From Anaerolineaceae bacterium 4572_78 (lineage in GTDB: Bacteria > Chloroflexota > Anaerolineae > 4572-78), in the NCBI GenBank assembly GCA_002084875.1, contig NBMH01000052.1, forward strand, positions 1 through 48,537: a stretch of DNA of 48,537 bases. Reading direction: 5' to 3'. Under the pieces are notes generated by a model. It searched no databases. It was not told where the DNA came from and worked only from the letters and a program-made list of their open reading frames with translations. The position numbers and the translations under genes were made by a program. The first letter of the stretch is position 1. The number at the start of each line of letters is the position of its first letter. Positions 17,213-26,916 of the stretch are shown here, piece by piece.

Positions 17213-19266
17213 TCACAGCACAATAAAATTAACTTTATGTTGCAAGGAACAAAGAACAGTATCATTGGGCACAGGTAACATGCGTTCTTCGACAGGAGTT
17301 AATGGTTCGACAAAACGCTCTCGTTTTAACGATTCACTTTCCAGTCGTTCCTTCAGTTGTTTTTCTGTCAGTTCTGCATTTTCAGGAGCTTCCTCATCAG
17401 CAACAGCAATTGCCGAAGGAGGTAATTCTCTATCTGGTATGACTTGACGTTGACTCATTTTTACATCTAATACATGCTTAACACCAGGCACCATTTGAAT
17501 CAAGGAATACAATTCGGCGACATATAAATCTCGCCCAAAGGGCCATCCTTCCCAATCTCTCATGGTGAAATACGAAGGAGGTTCGGCATTATCAGGCAGG
17601 AATGGAGTAATAAGGTAACGCAAACTGGTTTGTATCCGTTCTTCAACAACATCTTCGTCGTAGTGGTTTTCTAACACAACATTTACCTCAGCCTGAATCC
17701 CGATATAATTTGCTTCTCGAACAAATAATGTTGTCGTTACCAAACGATACTCATCTACATAAACTCGAATTTTATTTTTTAGGGCATCACTCAAGCCTAG
17801 TCGTGATAAATCGAGTTCATGAACCGTATCGCCAGCTACTGGAATGATGAGAAGCTCAACCATGCCAGGTGGAATTGGACGCGTGCCAACATCGGGAGCA
17901 TTAGCTTTCACACGGGCTACAGCTCGGTCAGCTTTCTTGGCAAACAGTTCATAATCTTCTGCGGTAACGGCTCGTCCTTGAGTTCGTAGCTCACGTCTAG
18001 CCCGCATCATCAATTCCTCCATCGTTTCAGAATCACGACCATTACTAGCTGGAATTAAATTAACAACGCGGTCGATATACGGTATTGCTTTCTTCATGAC
18101 CTGAATTTGATTAGATGGCACATTGCCCGCGATACCTCCACCATAACGATAACGATTGATACGAACCTCTCTGCCTGCTTCGGGAATACGACCGTACTGG
18201 CGGGTAGTGCCATCTGGTTGACGAATACTCGGTCCAAAAGCAACTTCGCCCGTTGAAAGCACTAGAGTATAATGACGGTCAAAAATCGTTGATTTTGAAA
18301 AATCAGGCACCTGTTTCCATTTGACAAACACAATGTCATCGCCACGTTTTTCCTCTATCTCAACACTATCGTCTGCCTCAAGAGGCAATATCGGAGCATT
18401 TTGTAACTGGAAAAGTTGATGAGGCTCACCAGTACTAACCCCCATTCGTTCTTCGTAAACATAAACGCCATGCGTAGCGTAGGTGGTTGCTCCAAATGAA
18501 AAGGTTTCAATAAATGTAATTTGAGGGGATCTATCATACATGCCTTGTCGCTTGTCACGTGGTTCAAAACGACATCGTATCCAAAAGGCAATTCGTCCTA
18601 AGACATCATCAGGCTCAAGGTCTAAAGGCAAAATAAATGCAATCATGCCTTGCTCATTATTAAATCCACGTGTAGTATCCTTCTCGCCTGACCTTTGACT
18701 GGGGAACAATTCCTTCCATTTCCCATTTCCAAGTGAACATTCCCAGACTAAGGGAGGGTCTTCGGGACGAATACCTGTTCCTTTCTCAGCCATGACACGG
18801 AACGACAAAGCTAAGATATGCCCGCGAATATTTTGTTCCATGTCAAAGCCTAGATAAAATGTATCACCAATCTGTGGTTTATCATTATCAAACGGTTCAA
18901 AAACCTCAATATGTTTCTGTAAACGTGGTAAATAATTACGATGAAAATCTTGGATTCGCCGTACTTGAGTCAGTCTGGCAGGAATGACTGTTAAATCTTT
19001 ATCAGTGGTAAAAATGATTTCAGGCTCATCAGTAAGCACACGCGTAGCAATTTCAGTACCTTTTGGAATGAAATATCAGGCACTTGATTTAGCCGATAAA
19101 CAATCATTTCAGTCATCCAAGCAAAAAGCTCAATTAGAGTAATGCCTGGGTCGCTGATATTATAATCTGTCCATTCAGGACAATAACGAACAATACGCCG
19201 TCGGGCTTCGTCAACAATATCTGGTTGAAATCTAAGGTCATCCAAATTTGGTGCAGGTAGGGACAT
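17213..19266 (-). pseudogene. Baseplate assembly protein (gpJ-like) of a contractile injection system, broken near its N-terminus
   Basis: ATG 19264-19266 begins a typical baseplate-wedge N-terminus (NLDDLRFQPDIVDEARRRI, SDPGITLIELFAWMTEM, YRLNQVPD). Around 19065 the family sequence jumps: the next recognisable residues (KGTEIATRVLTDEPEI) are in another frame, and about 50 residues that normally join the parts are missing. The long frame from 19039 to 17213 carries the rest: EEVMMRARRELRT-like regions, VTAEDYELFAKKA, and a C-terminal TMRDWEGWPFGRDLYV / GVKHVLDV segment. In an intact system this is the J-like wedge linking the hub and gp25 proteins to the tail tube and sheath. The break should abolish the full-length product. 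Confidence 0.82.
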
Positions 19267-19286
19267 AGATACTCCTCTAAAAATAA

Positions 19287-19525
19287 TTATCGTAACTCAA
19301 AACCAGTAGGTGTTGTTTCTTGACCACATGTTCGACAGATAATGAAACCTGCCCAATAGTGTTATACCAAAAAAGGGTTAGTTTTGTGAATACCATAGCT
19401 GGTTTAAAATTACAATTCTTACCCTTAGCAAGTATATTACCCTTTTAACTGAGTTAAAAATCTATGCTTTCGCAGGTAAATGTCTCCTCGACAATGTTAG
19501 CCGTAGGTTTGAATGTCAGCAACAC
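19287..19525 (-). pseudogene. Remnant of a small zinc-ribbon-like gene of the baseplate cluster
   Basis: Two short pieces in different frames lie between gp25 and the J-like gene. GTG 19525, with AAGGGG eight bases upstream, starts LLTFKPTANIVEETFTC and stops at 19454. Downstream, a piece reading HYWAGFIICRTCGQETTP ends at TAA 19287. The Cys pairs suggest a zinc ribbon. The spacing and the ribosome site suggest a former small gene of this operon that lost its middle. I do not recognise the family. Confidence 0.35.
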
Positions 19526-19548
19526 TGGCTTAACCCCTTTAAACCTGT

Positions 19549-20001
19549 TTAATCACTGACCGTAGAGGGCAAGGCTGGAGAAGCACCCTGCCGTACCTGT
19601 TGTAAATAGAAGGGATAAATAATACTTCTTTCATCGTAGGAACTTTTGATGGTGTATTTAATTTCGACCAAAACACCACCGTCTATGCCAGGGTCGTCTT
19701 GCACATTTACTCGTTGCAATTCAATGCGCGGCTCCCATTGTACCAATGCTTTGCGAACGTTATAGGCAAGCAATTCTTTAGTCGCGGCAGTACGCGGTTC
19801 AAAAATAACATCTTGTACACCACAACCAAATTCAGGTCGTCTTACCCGTTCGCCTGGTCGCGTTTGCAAAATGATGAGAATAGCCTGGTGGATATCTTCT
19901 TCACCTTTTGCCAAAGCAAGTTCGCCACGAGGATTGACATGCAAGGGATATGCCATCCCTTGTCCAAGAAATTCTTTATCACGAATAGTTAAATCTTGCA
20001 T
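19549..20001 (-). CDS. GPW/gp25-family baseplate protein
   Basis: A 150-residue homologue of T4 gp25, the wedge protein of contractile tails. The hallmarks are in order: LGQGMAYPLHVNPRGE, KGEEDIHQAILIILQTRPGER, RRPEFGCGVQDVIFEP and VQWEPRIELQRVNV. It starts 11 bases after the PAAR gene, and its GGAGG ribosome site overlaps the PAAR stop, so the two are co-transcribed. In complete systems it nucleates the sheath. No sheath, tube, LysM or ATPase gene is in the window, so this copy is orphaned or works with genes elsewhere. Confidence 0.92.
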   Translation of the reverse strand: MQDLTIRDKEFLGQGMAYPLHVNPRGELALAKGEEDIHQAILIILQTRPGERVRRPEFGCGVQDVIFEPRTAATKELLAYNVRKALVQWEPRIELQRVNVQDDPGIDGGVLVEIKYTIKSSYDERSIIYPFYLQQVRQGASPALPSTVSD

Positions 20002-20011
20002 GCGTTACATT

Positions 20012-20302
20012 TTATCCTCCAATTAGTACAGTTGGGAATCCCATTGCAATCGAGTCAGGTGGACCAACACATGTTGCCATATCACCCATACGAGCGGCCG
20101 GTTGACCACCAATTAATACAGTGAAGCTTCCAAGTACAATCGGTCCTCCAACATGGGGAACTGGTCCCGTAAACATGGGGCAGGTGTGCATATCTCCCAT
20201 GCGAGCGGCAGGTTGACCTCCAATTAACACAGTGGGAAATCCCATTACAATGACCCCACCGTGTGTGGTTGGGTCTCCCATTCGAGCAGCAGGTTTTGTC
20301 AT
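20012..20302 (-). CDS. PAAR-domain spike-tip protein
   Basis: A 96-residue PAAR protein that would sharpen the tip of a contractile injection spike. The repeat unit GFPTVLIGGQPAARMGD occurs almost three times, and the HTCP and ATC segments hold the His/Cys expected to bind the tip metal. The ATG has an AAAGG ribosome site eight bases upstream. It is the first gene of the leftward baseplate operon (PAAR, gp25, small remnant, J-like). No effector domain is fused to it. Confidence 0.93.
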   Translation of the reverse strand: MTKPAARMGDPTTHGGVIVMGFPTVLIGGQPAARMGDMHTCPMFTGPVPHVGGPIVLGSFTVLIGGQPAARMGDMATCVGPPDSIAMGFPTVLIGG

Positions 20303-20437
20303 GATTTTACCTTTGTTTAATAACTAAAATTAGTTATCAGATTGATTATTTAATCATAACATCATTTGGGCATACATGCAAATATGCCCGTGCATAATTT
20401 CTTAGTAACTGCTTACCACCGCATGGCTTGGGATTTA

Positions 20438-20467
20438 TGGAGCGAAAAAGCAAGCTTTGACCCTCCA
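20438..20467. repeat. Repeat family C (copy 3, shortened)
   Basis: TGGAGCGAAAAAGCAAGC then TTTGACCCTCCA, a deletion derivative of the cloverleaf repeat at 30795-30845. It lies in the 20303-20684 gap, which otherwise holds a family D end, a GC-rich block and a small hairpin (20644-20662), with no gene. Confidence 0.65.
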
Positions 20468-20485
20468 ATTTATCTTGTCAAAAAA

Positions 20486-20545
20486 TAGCATTGAACAGCC
20501 CTGCCCCTCTCCTTGTAAGGGGAGGGGTCGGGGGTGGGGTCTAGC
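20486..20545. repeat. Family D element end fused to a family E GC-rich block
   Basis: TAGCATTGAACAGCCCT at 20486-20502 is an exact family D end. CCCCTCTCCTTGTAAGG and GGGTCGGGGGTGGGG follow without a gap. The same junction type occurs at 17057/17059 and 45912/45915. Confidence 0.65.
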
Positions 20546-20643
20546 GAGGGAGAGTGAATAATTACGTGGAATTTAAGATAACAAGATTAATTTGCCCAAA
20601 AAAATTTTTTGTGCCATACTTTGACAAAGAAAAATTATTAGTC

Positions 20644-20662
20644 TCGCAATTGGAAATTGCGA
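20644..20662. repeat. Small perfect hairpin upstream of the VCBS gene
   Basis: TCGCAATT, loop GGA, AATTGCGA, ending 22 bases before ATG 20685. It could shape the leader of the exoprotein mRNA. No good promoter pair is visible, although TTGACA occurs at 20621. Confidence 0.5.
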
Positions 20663-20684
20663 CAATGAAATTAAAAGATATTAG

Positions 20685-23600
20685 ATGGACAATAAATATT
20701 GGCAACTTGTTTTTAGTATACTGATTAGTACTGTATTACTTAACTTGGGAAATTGTTTGCAAGCCGTTTATGCCGCTCCCCCTGTTGAACATAATGATAT
20801 TCTACCGATGTCATGGAAAACATCTAGCGATGAATTGAGCATCGCCCTTATATCCAAAAGTGAAAATATAGCTTTAGGTAGTAGGGCAGTATTTACAATT
20901 ACATTAAGAAACAAAATCAACCAGCCAATAAATACAATTGATATTGTTTCTATTTTACCTGACGAAACAATGTTTGAAGTGGCATGTTCAGATGAATGTG
21001 TTCTCCAATACAGGAACATTAATGTGCATGACCCATTTTCAGGAGAGGAAATCAATATTAAAAGCACTCGTAGCATATCATGGCATATTCCAACTATCAT
21101 AACTCATGCGAGAAAGGTACTAACCTACACAGCAATATTGAAATGTCAGCCAAATAATGCCTCATTAAAAACAACCGCCTATTATGTCTACCCAATAGAC
21201 CAATATGGACATAACGCCGTTGGTGATACAGAACTTCAAAACAAAATCTTTGACCCATATTCCGTCAAGGAAGGTACATGGTTATCTCAGGGTCCATATT
21301 CATGCCAAGCACCAGTCAATAACTATGAACTGGATTGGGGAGATTATGACCATGATGGATTTCTTGATTTAGCAATTGCCTCGCCAACCTTAGGTACTCA
21401 TATATTCCACAATCTTGATGGAGACAATGCAGAACACAAAGCTGTATTGAGAAAAAGTGTAGGAGTTCGTTGGCTAGAAGTCATTACAGATAATGATACA
21501 CTTGAACTCCTTACAGTCGGAGAAGCAGATAGCTTTGAAGAATTTGATAATAATCCTGGAGTCAATTATATTTATAGTCTAAATCAACAAGGTGTTTTTA
21601 GTGTAACTCAAAAATTCTATTCTGAAAATACCCTGTGGCGGGCTGCCCCAGCCGATTATGATGGGGACGGCGACATGGATTTAGCGGGTATCCATTATAA
21701 TCAGCAATTTCCATGCTCTGTTCCCTTATACAAAAATCGTGGCGGAGGTGATTTTATTTCTGATGGATGTATTTTACCTTATGAGCCTAATTCTGAACAA
21801 TACTATGCTAATGATATTACATGGGGAGACTTTAACAATGATGGCTACCCCGATATTGCTATCGGCGGTAAAAACTTCTTAACCGTATTTCAGAATGTGG
21901 ATGGGCGTTTTCCAGCTAGCCAAAGTATTGCCGTAACCCCCATTTTTACCGATGCGAATTATCGTCCTTTTGACTTGGCATGGGGAGATTTCAATCGAGA
22001 TGGTTATTTAGATTTAGGTGTTACGTTTCGCAAGACTCCTGAAATTCGGATATATCCAAATAACAATGGTCTATCATTTGGCACCCCCATTACCATTTCC
22101 ATTGCCATCCAATCAACTGCTGTGATAGATTGGGGTGATTGGGATAAGGACGGCTTTTTAGATATTGCAGTTTTGGGTAAAGAACTTGAGATATACGGTT
22201 ATGATTCTACCTCAAATCGTTTCACAAAAATCATGGAAAATATCAAATCTGTATTGCGAGACTCCCAAAATGGAACCTCTTATGCCATTCGCTTTTCTGA
22301 TTATGATAATGATGGCGATTTAGATTTATCCTTTGGTGATGATAGAGGTGTTCTTCAAATTTTTAGAACACATGGTTCTGTTTGGTCCGAAAAAATAAGT
22401 GTTCTTAATGATAGGCGTTATCCCGAATTTAGCAGCAATCCCGAAAATAACACCATGCTAAAATCTGCCGAAAGTATTGCTTGGGGGGATATCAATGCTG
22501 ATGAAAAACCTGATATTTTCTTAGGTGCGGCTGGTCCGACAAATGAGATACTTTCTTACGGAAGTTTTGCTTTTTTGAATGAGGAAGATGCCCCCATTTC
22601 TTTTGGGGGAATTGGTCCGCATGTAGTTGCACTCGGTGATTTTGACATGGATTATCGCCTGGATTATGCACTCGGCACTAATGATGGAATTCTGATTTAT
22701 CCTCATAATAATGCTGTTACCCACCTTTGGCCCTACACAACAACAAGTTTTAACCCTACGAATGTACGTAGTTTGGCATGGGGGGATAGCGATGACGACG
22801 GGGATTTAGATTTATTAGTTGGAACAAAAGGATTCGATTATATCCTAGCTAACAAATTTGATGAAGAAGAACAACTATTTAACTTAACACCCGTTTGGAC
22901 ATCAGACAATGAATTTGATACTCAAGTGGTTGCTTGGGGCGATTTTAATCGTGACCGTTATTTGGATTTTGCAGTGGGCTATCACCAACAAGGAGTCCAA
23001 GTCTTTTGTAATAATCGTGATGGTACATTTAGCCAAGTGTGGAGCCAAGAAAATGACCATAATGATTTCCTTCTTTTCCCATGCATCGGAGATGACTGTG
23101 AACCCCATGATACTAAGGCATTGGCTTGGGTTGATGCTGATGGTGATGGGGATTTAGACCTAAGCACGGGACATAATATCGGGTCACATCTTTGTTCATA
23201 TTCGTGGGGAATTTCTCCATGCTCAGGCAGAGACTTAATCTATCAAAATATGGTTTGCGATGAAAAAAAATGTGACCCCAAACAGCCGTTTGAACCTGAT
23301 GATATAAGTTGTCAAGATATTCCTAACCTTCCTTTTGAACTTCTTGATTGGACTATAGAATTTAGCAAAACAACAGCAATGGTTTGGTCTGATTGGGATG
23401 GCGATGGCGACCTCGATTGGATAATTGGTCATGATGGTGAACCTGATACGGTTTATATCAATAGTCTTGATAGAGGTGATCCTTTTCATATTCGCTGGAA
23501 ATCTTATGAATCAAAACCTACCAGCGGCATCGCGGTTGTTGATGTGGATGGTGACGGTGACGAGGATTTAGTGGTAGCTACGAAGGATGGTAAAAACGGT

Positions 23601-25175
23601 ATTTATTATAATAACAATATCACTCCTCCTGGCACAGGTGGAGGAGTATTAGCCTCGTCATTCAGCACTTCATTGCCAAACACACCCCCTTCTGTTGTGA
23701 TTAAAAAAGTAGGTTCATCAGGACTGGGATATGGATATGCCACCAGTGAAATATTATCTGGTCCACTTGTCCCAACTGTCACTGTTAAATTTAAGGTCTA
23801 TGACCCTGAAGGTGATGCTGTCTTAAATACTGTTTTTGAGTATTCGATTAACGGCGGGGTTACATGGCATGAGGCGACAGGTATAATTAGTCCAACTTAT
23901 ATTAACAGAACTAGGGCATTTACTGAAACTGTAAATGGACAAGATGCAGTTTTTTTGTGGGATGCTCAACAAGACCAAGCAATTGGAGATAACATTCGTT
24001 TTGCAGTACGCATCTTACCACATCTTGGACCCGTTGCCAATTATACGAAACTATCAGGACGCACAGGCATGCACCAATTCGGACGTATTTCTGCCACAAG
24101 CCCACTTTTTAGAGTACGCGGTACAACATGCTTGTGGCCCGAAGAACCATTCATTCACATAATCACTACACCTGACAATAGCGAAGATACTTATAAAGTA
24201 GGTACATCCATTCAGTTTGTAGGTGGTGTTGAAAGAGGAAGCGGTGTTTTAGATTTTGAGTGGGATTTTGGAGATGGTACTGAAAAAGTAACATCGCATT
24301 CTGTTCAAAATACATCTTCTTTTCAAAAGACAACATCCCAAATTTCCAACCATGAATTTGAGCGAAATGGTGTATTCAGAGTCAGATTAACTGTAAATGG
24401 TGAGTCTTGTCCTATTTTCAAAGAAGTTATCGTTACTAAAATAATAAAAATCGGTACAGGCTTTAATCCGTTGCCGATATATTTACCACTTATCTTTAAA
24501 AATCATTATGGAACGCCCCCAATAGGAACGCCTACCATAACACCCACGCCTACCGCTACACCTGGCAAAATTTATTACGAGACCTTTGACGACAAAAATA
24601 GTGGCTGGTTTGAAGGAAGTAGCCCCACAAATGAAGATTGTATATCGTCATATCGTGATGGCATGTACGATGTAGAATTGAAAACGGATGGGGGCATAAA
24701 ATCCTGTTTACGTCCTGCTCCTGAATCTGCTGAAAGCCGCTACGGTACGTTTGACGTGGAGGCATATCCTTTAGCTGGATTGGCAAATGTTGGTGATTTT
24801 TCTTATGGAATTTACATCAATGGTGATGGAGGCGATGAGTATTACCTCTTCGTAATCTACCCAAATAGTAATTGTGATTCGGGAGGAGATTGGATTTTGT
24901 ACCGTCATGATAATGATAAATTCAAGGTATTAATTTCGGAGACATGTAATCCCAATGTTAAGCGTGGCACAGGCTCTCAAGCAAAAAACATGTTGACAAT
25001 TCGGCATATTTCAACTGGACAGATTGATTTATATATCAATCAACAATGGGTAGGCACGCATACCGATTCAGACCATTTAATTGGTACAAAAGGAATTAAT
25101 TATGATAAAACATACCTTAACTCAATTAGTTCATACTGCTTTAGGTACCGCTCAACAGGTCGGCGATTTACCTGA
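20685..25175 (+). CDS. Large secreted VCBS/FG-GAP repeat protein with PKD domain and truncated C-terminal domain
   Basis: A 1496-residue exoprotein. A signal peptide covers about residues 1-31 (hydrophobic core LVFSILISTVLL, cut near YAAP). A DUF11-like domain spans about 50-165. From about 215 to 955 there are some 13 FG-GAP/VCBS repeats, each with a calcium-type loop such as DWGDYDHDGFLDLAIA or DYDGDGDMDLAG, expected to fold as a beta-propeller. A PKD-like domain lies near 1190-1250 (FEWDFGDGTE), then IYLPLIFKNHY, a Pro/Thr linker, and a concanavalin-like domain from 1295. The last ~25 residues overlap argS in another frame and have no domain character, so the natural end is lost. Likely a surface adhesion or matrix protein; its ligand is unknown. 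Confidence 0.88.
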   Translation: MDNKYWQLVFSILISTVLLNLGNCLQAVYAAPPVEHNDILPMSWKTSSDELSIALISKSENIALGSRAVFTITLRNKINQPINTIDIVSILPDETMFEVACSDECVLQYRNINVHDPFSGEEINIKSTRSISWHIPTIITHARKVLTYTAILKCQPNNASLKTTAYYVYPIDQYGHNAVGDTELQNKIFDPYSVKEGTWLSQGPYSCQAPVNNYELDWGDYDHDGFLDLAIASPTLGTHIFHNLDGDNAEHKAVLRKSVGVRWLEVITDNDTLELLTVGEADSFEEFDNNPGVNYIYSLNQQGVFSVTQKFYSENTLWRAAPADYDGDGDMDLAGIHYNQQFPCSVPLYKNRGGGDFISDGCILPYEPNSEQYYANDITWGDFNNDGYPDIAIGGKNFLTVFQNVDGRFPASQSIAVTPIFTDANYRPFDLAWGDFNRDGYLDLGVTFRKTPEIRIYPNNNGLSFGTPITISIAIQSTAVIDWGDWDKDGFLDIAVLGKELEIYGYDSTSNRFTKIMENIKSVLRDSQNGTSYAIRFSDYDNDGDLDLSFGDDRGVLQIFRTHGSVWSEKISVLNDRRYPEFSSNPENNTMLKSAESIAWGDINADEKPDIFLGAAGPTNEILSYGSFAFLNEEDAPISFGGIGPHVVALGDFDMDYRLDYALGTNDGILIYPHNNAVTHLWPYTTTSFNPTNVRSLAWGDSDDDGDLDLLVGTKGFDYILANKFDEEEQLFNLTPVWTSDNEFDTQVVAWGDFNRDRYLDFAVGYHQQGVQVFCNNRDGTFSQVWSQENDHNDFLLFPCIGDDCEPHDTKALAWVDADGDGDLDLSTGHNIGSHLCSYSWGISPCSGRDLIYQNMVCDEKKCDPKQPFEPDDISCQDIPNLPFELLDWTIEFSKTTAMVWSDWDGDGDLDWIIGHDGEPDTVYINSLDRGDPFHIRWKSYESKPTSGIAVVDVDGDGDEDLVVATKDGKNGIYYNNNITPPGTGGGVLASSFSTSLPNTPPSVVIKKVGSSGLGYGYATSEILSGPLVPTVTVKFKVYDPEGDAVLNTVFEYSINGGVTWHEATGIISPTYINRTRAFTETVNGQDAVFLWDAQQDQAIGDNIRFAVRILPHLGPVANYTKLSGRTGMHQFGRISATSPLFRVRGTTCLWPEEPFIHIITTPDNSEDTYKVGTSIQFVGGVERGSGVLDFEWDFGDGTEKVTSHSVQNTSSFQKTTSQISNHEFERNGVFRVRLTVNGESCPIFKEVIVTKIIKIGTGFNPLPIYLPLIFKNHYGTPPIGTPTITPTPTATPGKIYYETFDDKNSGWFEGSSPTNEDCISSYRDGMYDVELKTDGGIKSCLRPAPESAESRYGTFDVEAYPLAGLANVGDFSYGIYINGDGGDEYYLFVIYPNSNCDSGGDWILYRHDNDKFKVLISETCNPNVKRGTGSQAKNMLTIRHISTGQIDLYINQQWVGTHTDSDHLIGTKGINYDKTYLNSISSYCFRYRSTGRRFT

Positions 25176-26757
25176 ATTTGATTTACCTGTTATCAGTGTT
25201 GAGCGACCAAAAGATAATAAACTTGGTGATTATGCTACTCCAGTGGCTCTGGGGTTGGCTCGATTTGCTCGCATGAATCCCATTAAAATTGCGGACATCA
25301 TTACTAAACACATGGGTAAGCCTGACTTTCTAGCTGAAATATCAGTGGCAAGACCTGGCTTTATCAACTTTCGTTTGACTACCGATTGGTTGACTCAACA
25401 AGTATCTCGAATCATCCAAGCAGGCGATGATTTTGGTAAGATAAATATCGGTCAGAACAAACGAGTCCAAGTTGAATTTATCAGTGCTAACCCCACTGGT
25501 CCCCTTCAATTTGGTTCGGGGCGAAATGCCATTATCGGCGATGTCTTGGCAAATGTGTTCTCGGCAGTGGGTTATGACATACAGCGAGAATATTACATGA
25601 ATGATACTGGTAATCAGACATTACTTTTTGCTCAAACATTACGCTCACGTTATGCCAAATCACTGGGCAAAGAAGACCGTTTTCCATTTCCTAAAGACGG
25701 CTATCCTGGTGATTATCTAATCGAAATGGGACAGAAATTAGCCGATAACGTGGGAACAGCCTATCTCGATTTAGCTGACAATGAATCCATTGCTACATTT
25801 CAGCAGGAGGGCTTGAATTACATGGTCAGCCACCTAAAAAATGAAGTGGCAACCATGAACATTCATTTTGATAACTGGTTTTCTGAACGAAGTTTATATG
25901 ATGATGGGACATATCAAAAGATTTATCAGTATTTGCAAGAGCATGACCAACTAGTTAAAAAAGATGGGGCAGTTTGGCTAAAAGGAAATGAAGATGATGA
26001 AAATTATGTGTTGGTTCGCTCTGATGGACGACCAACTTATTTAGCTAGTGACATTGCCTACATGTATAACAAATTGGTCACACGCAATTTTGAAAAAGCA
26101 ATTTATATTCTTGGGGCTGACCATCATGGCTACATGTCGAGATTAGGGACTGTTGCCCAAATATTAGGTTTAGACGAAGAACGAGTTGTCATCGTCATGT
26201 ATCAACTTGTTTCCTTAGAACGTGACGGAAAACAAGTCCGCATGGGAAAGCGTTCCGAGTTTGTACCATTGAGTAAAGTAATAGAGGAGATTGGAGTGGA
26301 TGCCACCCGATTCATGCTACTGACACGCTCAAGCGATAGCCAAATGACCCTTGATTTATCGTTAGCAGTGCAAGAATCTAGTGAAAATCCTGTTTACTAT
26401 GTGCAGTATGGACATGCTCGCATTGCCAGTATTTTTCGCAAGGCTGAAGCAGAAGGGGTTTCCATGAAAAACGCAGACTTGTCACTTCTCACCAATCCGA
26501 GTGAGCTTGATTTAATTCGTCATACGCTACGATTAGAGGAAGTGCTAGAATACATAGCCTTGACTCTTTCGCCAAACCATCTCACTACATACGCTCAAGA
26601 ACTTGCCACTGTTTTTCATCGATTTTATCATGATTGTCGCGTTATCAGCGATGACCTTGCTCTTAGTGCGGCTCGTTTAAGTTTGGTCAAAGCTACTCAA
26701 ATTACCTTAGCAAACACGTTACGATTGATGGGCATGAGTACACCCGAACAAATGTAG
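25102..26757 (+). CDS. argS: Arginyl-tRNA synthetase
   Basis: Class I arginyl-tRNA synthetase, 551 residues from ATG 25102, which has AGGA eight bases upstream. A longer frame from 25081 is possible but lacks a ribosome site. The Add1-like N-terminal domain is followed by the catalytic core: FISANPTGPLQFGSGRN at about 126-142, YYMNDTGNQ, LASDIAYMYNK, GADHHGYMSRL and VRMGKRSEFVPL as the KMSKS loop. The C-terminal half ends with the anticodon-binding helices (FHRFYHDCRV). Oddity: both His of the HIGH motif (usually PLHVGHGR) are replaced, giving PLQFGSGR. Its start lies inside the run-on end of the VCBS gene. Confidence 0.93.
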   Translation: MIKHTLTQLVHTALGTAQQVGDLPEFDLPVISVERPKDNKLGDYATPVALGLARFARMNPIKIADIITKHMGKPDFLAEISVARPGFINFRLTTDWLTQQVSRIIQAGDDFGKINIGQNKRVQVEFISANPTGPLQFGSGRNAIIGDVLANVFSAVGYDIQREYYMNDTGNQTLLFAQTLRSRYAKSLGKEDRFPFPKDGYPGDYLIEMGQKLADNVGTAYLDLADNESIATFQQEGLNYMVSHLKNEVATMNIHFDNWFSERSLYDDGTYQKIYQYLQEHDQLVKKDGAVWLKGNEDDENYVLVRSDGRPTYLASDIAYMYNKLVTRNFEKAIYILGADHHGYMSRLGTVAQILGLDEERVVIVMYQLVSLERDGKQVRMGKRSEFVPLSKVIEEIGVDATRFMLLTRSSDSQMTLDLSLAVQESSENPVYYVQYGHARIASIFRKAEAEGVSMKNADLSLLTNPSELDLIRHTLRLEEVLEYIALTLSPNHLTTYAQELATVFHRFYHDCRVISDDLALSAARLSLVKATQITLANTLRLMGMSTPEQM

Positions 26758-26916
26758 CAGTTTCGCTTTTGGTAAATTCTCATAGAGATTTTTAATTGTA
26801 CACATACAAATTTGTCCGATTGAGATAAAACAATTAAAATCAATTTGATTTAATATTTTTAATTAGCTGAATTTTAAAAGTTTGGCACTAGTTTCAAAAA
26901 AGGAGAAGGGAACACT

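Noticed and set aside
20621..20641. TTGACA upstream of the VCBS gene as a promoter
   Set aside because: No acceptable -10 box lies 16-18 bases downstream.
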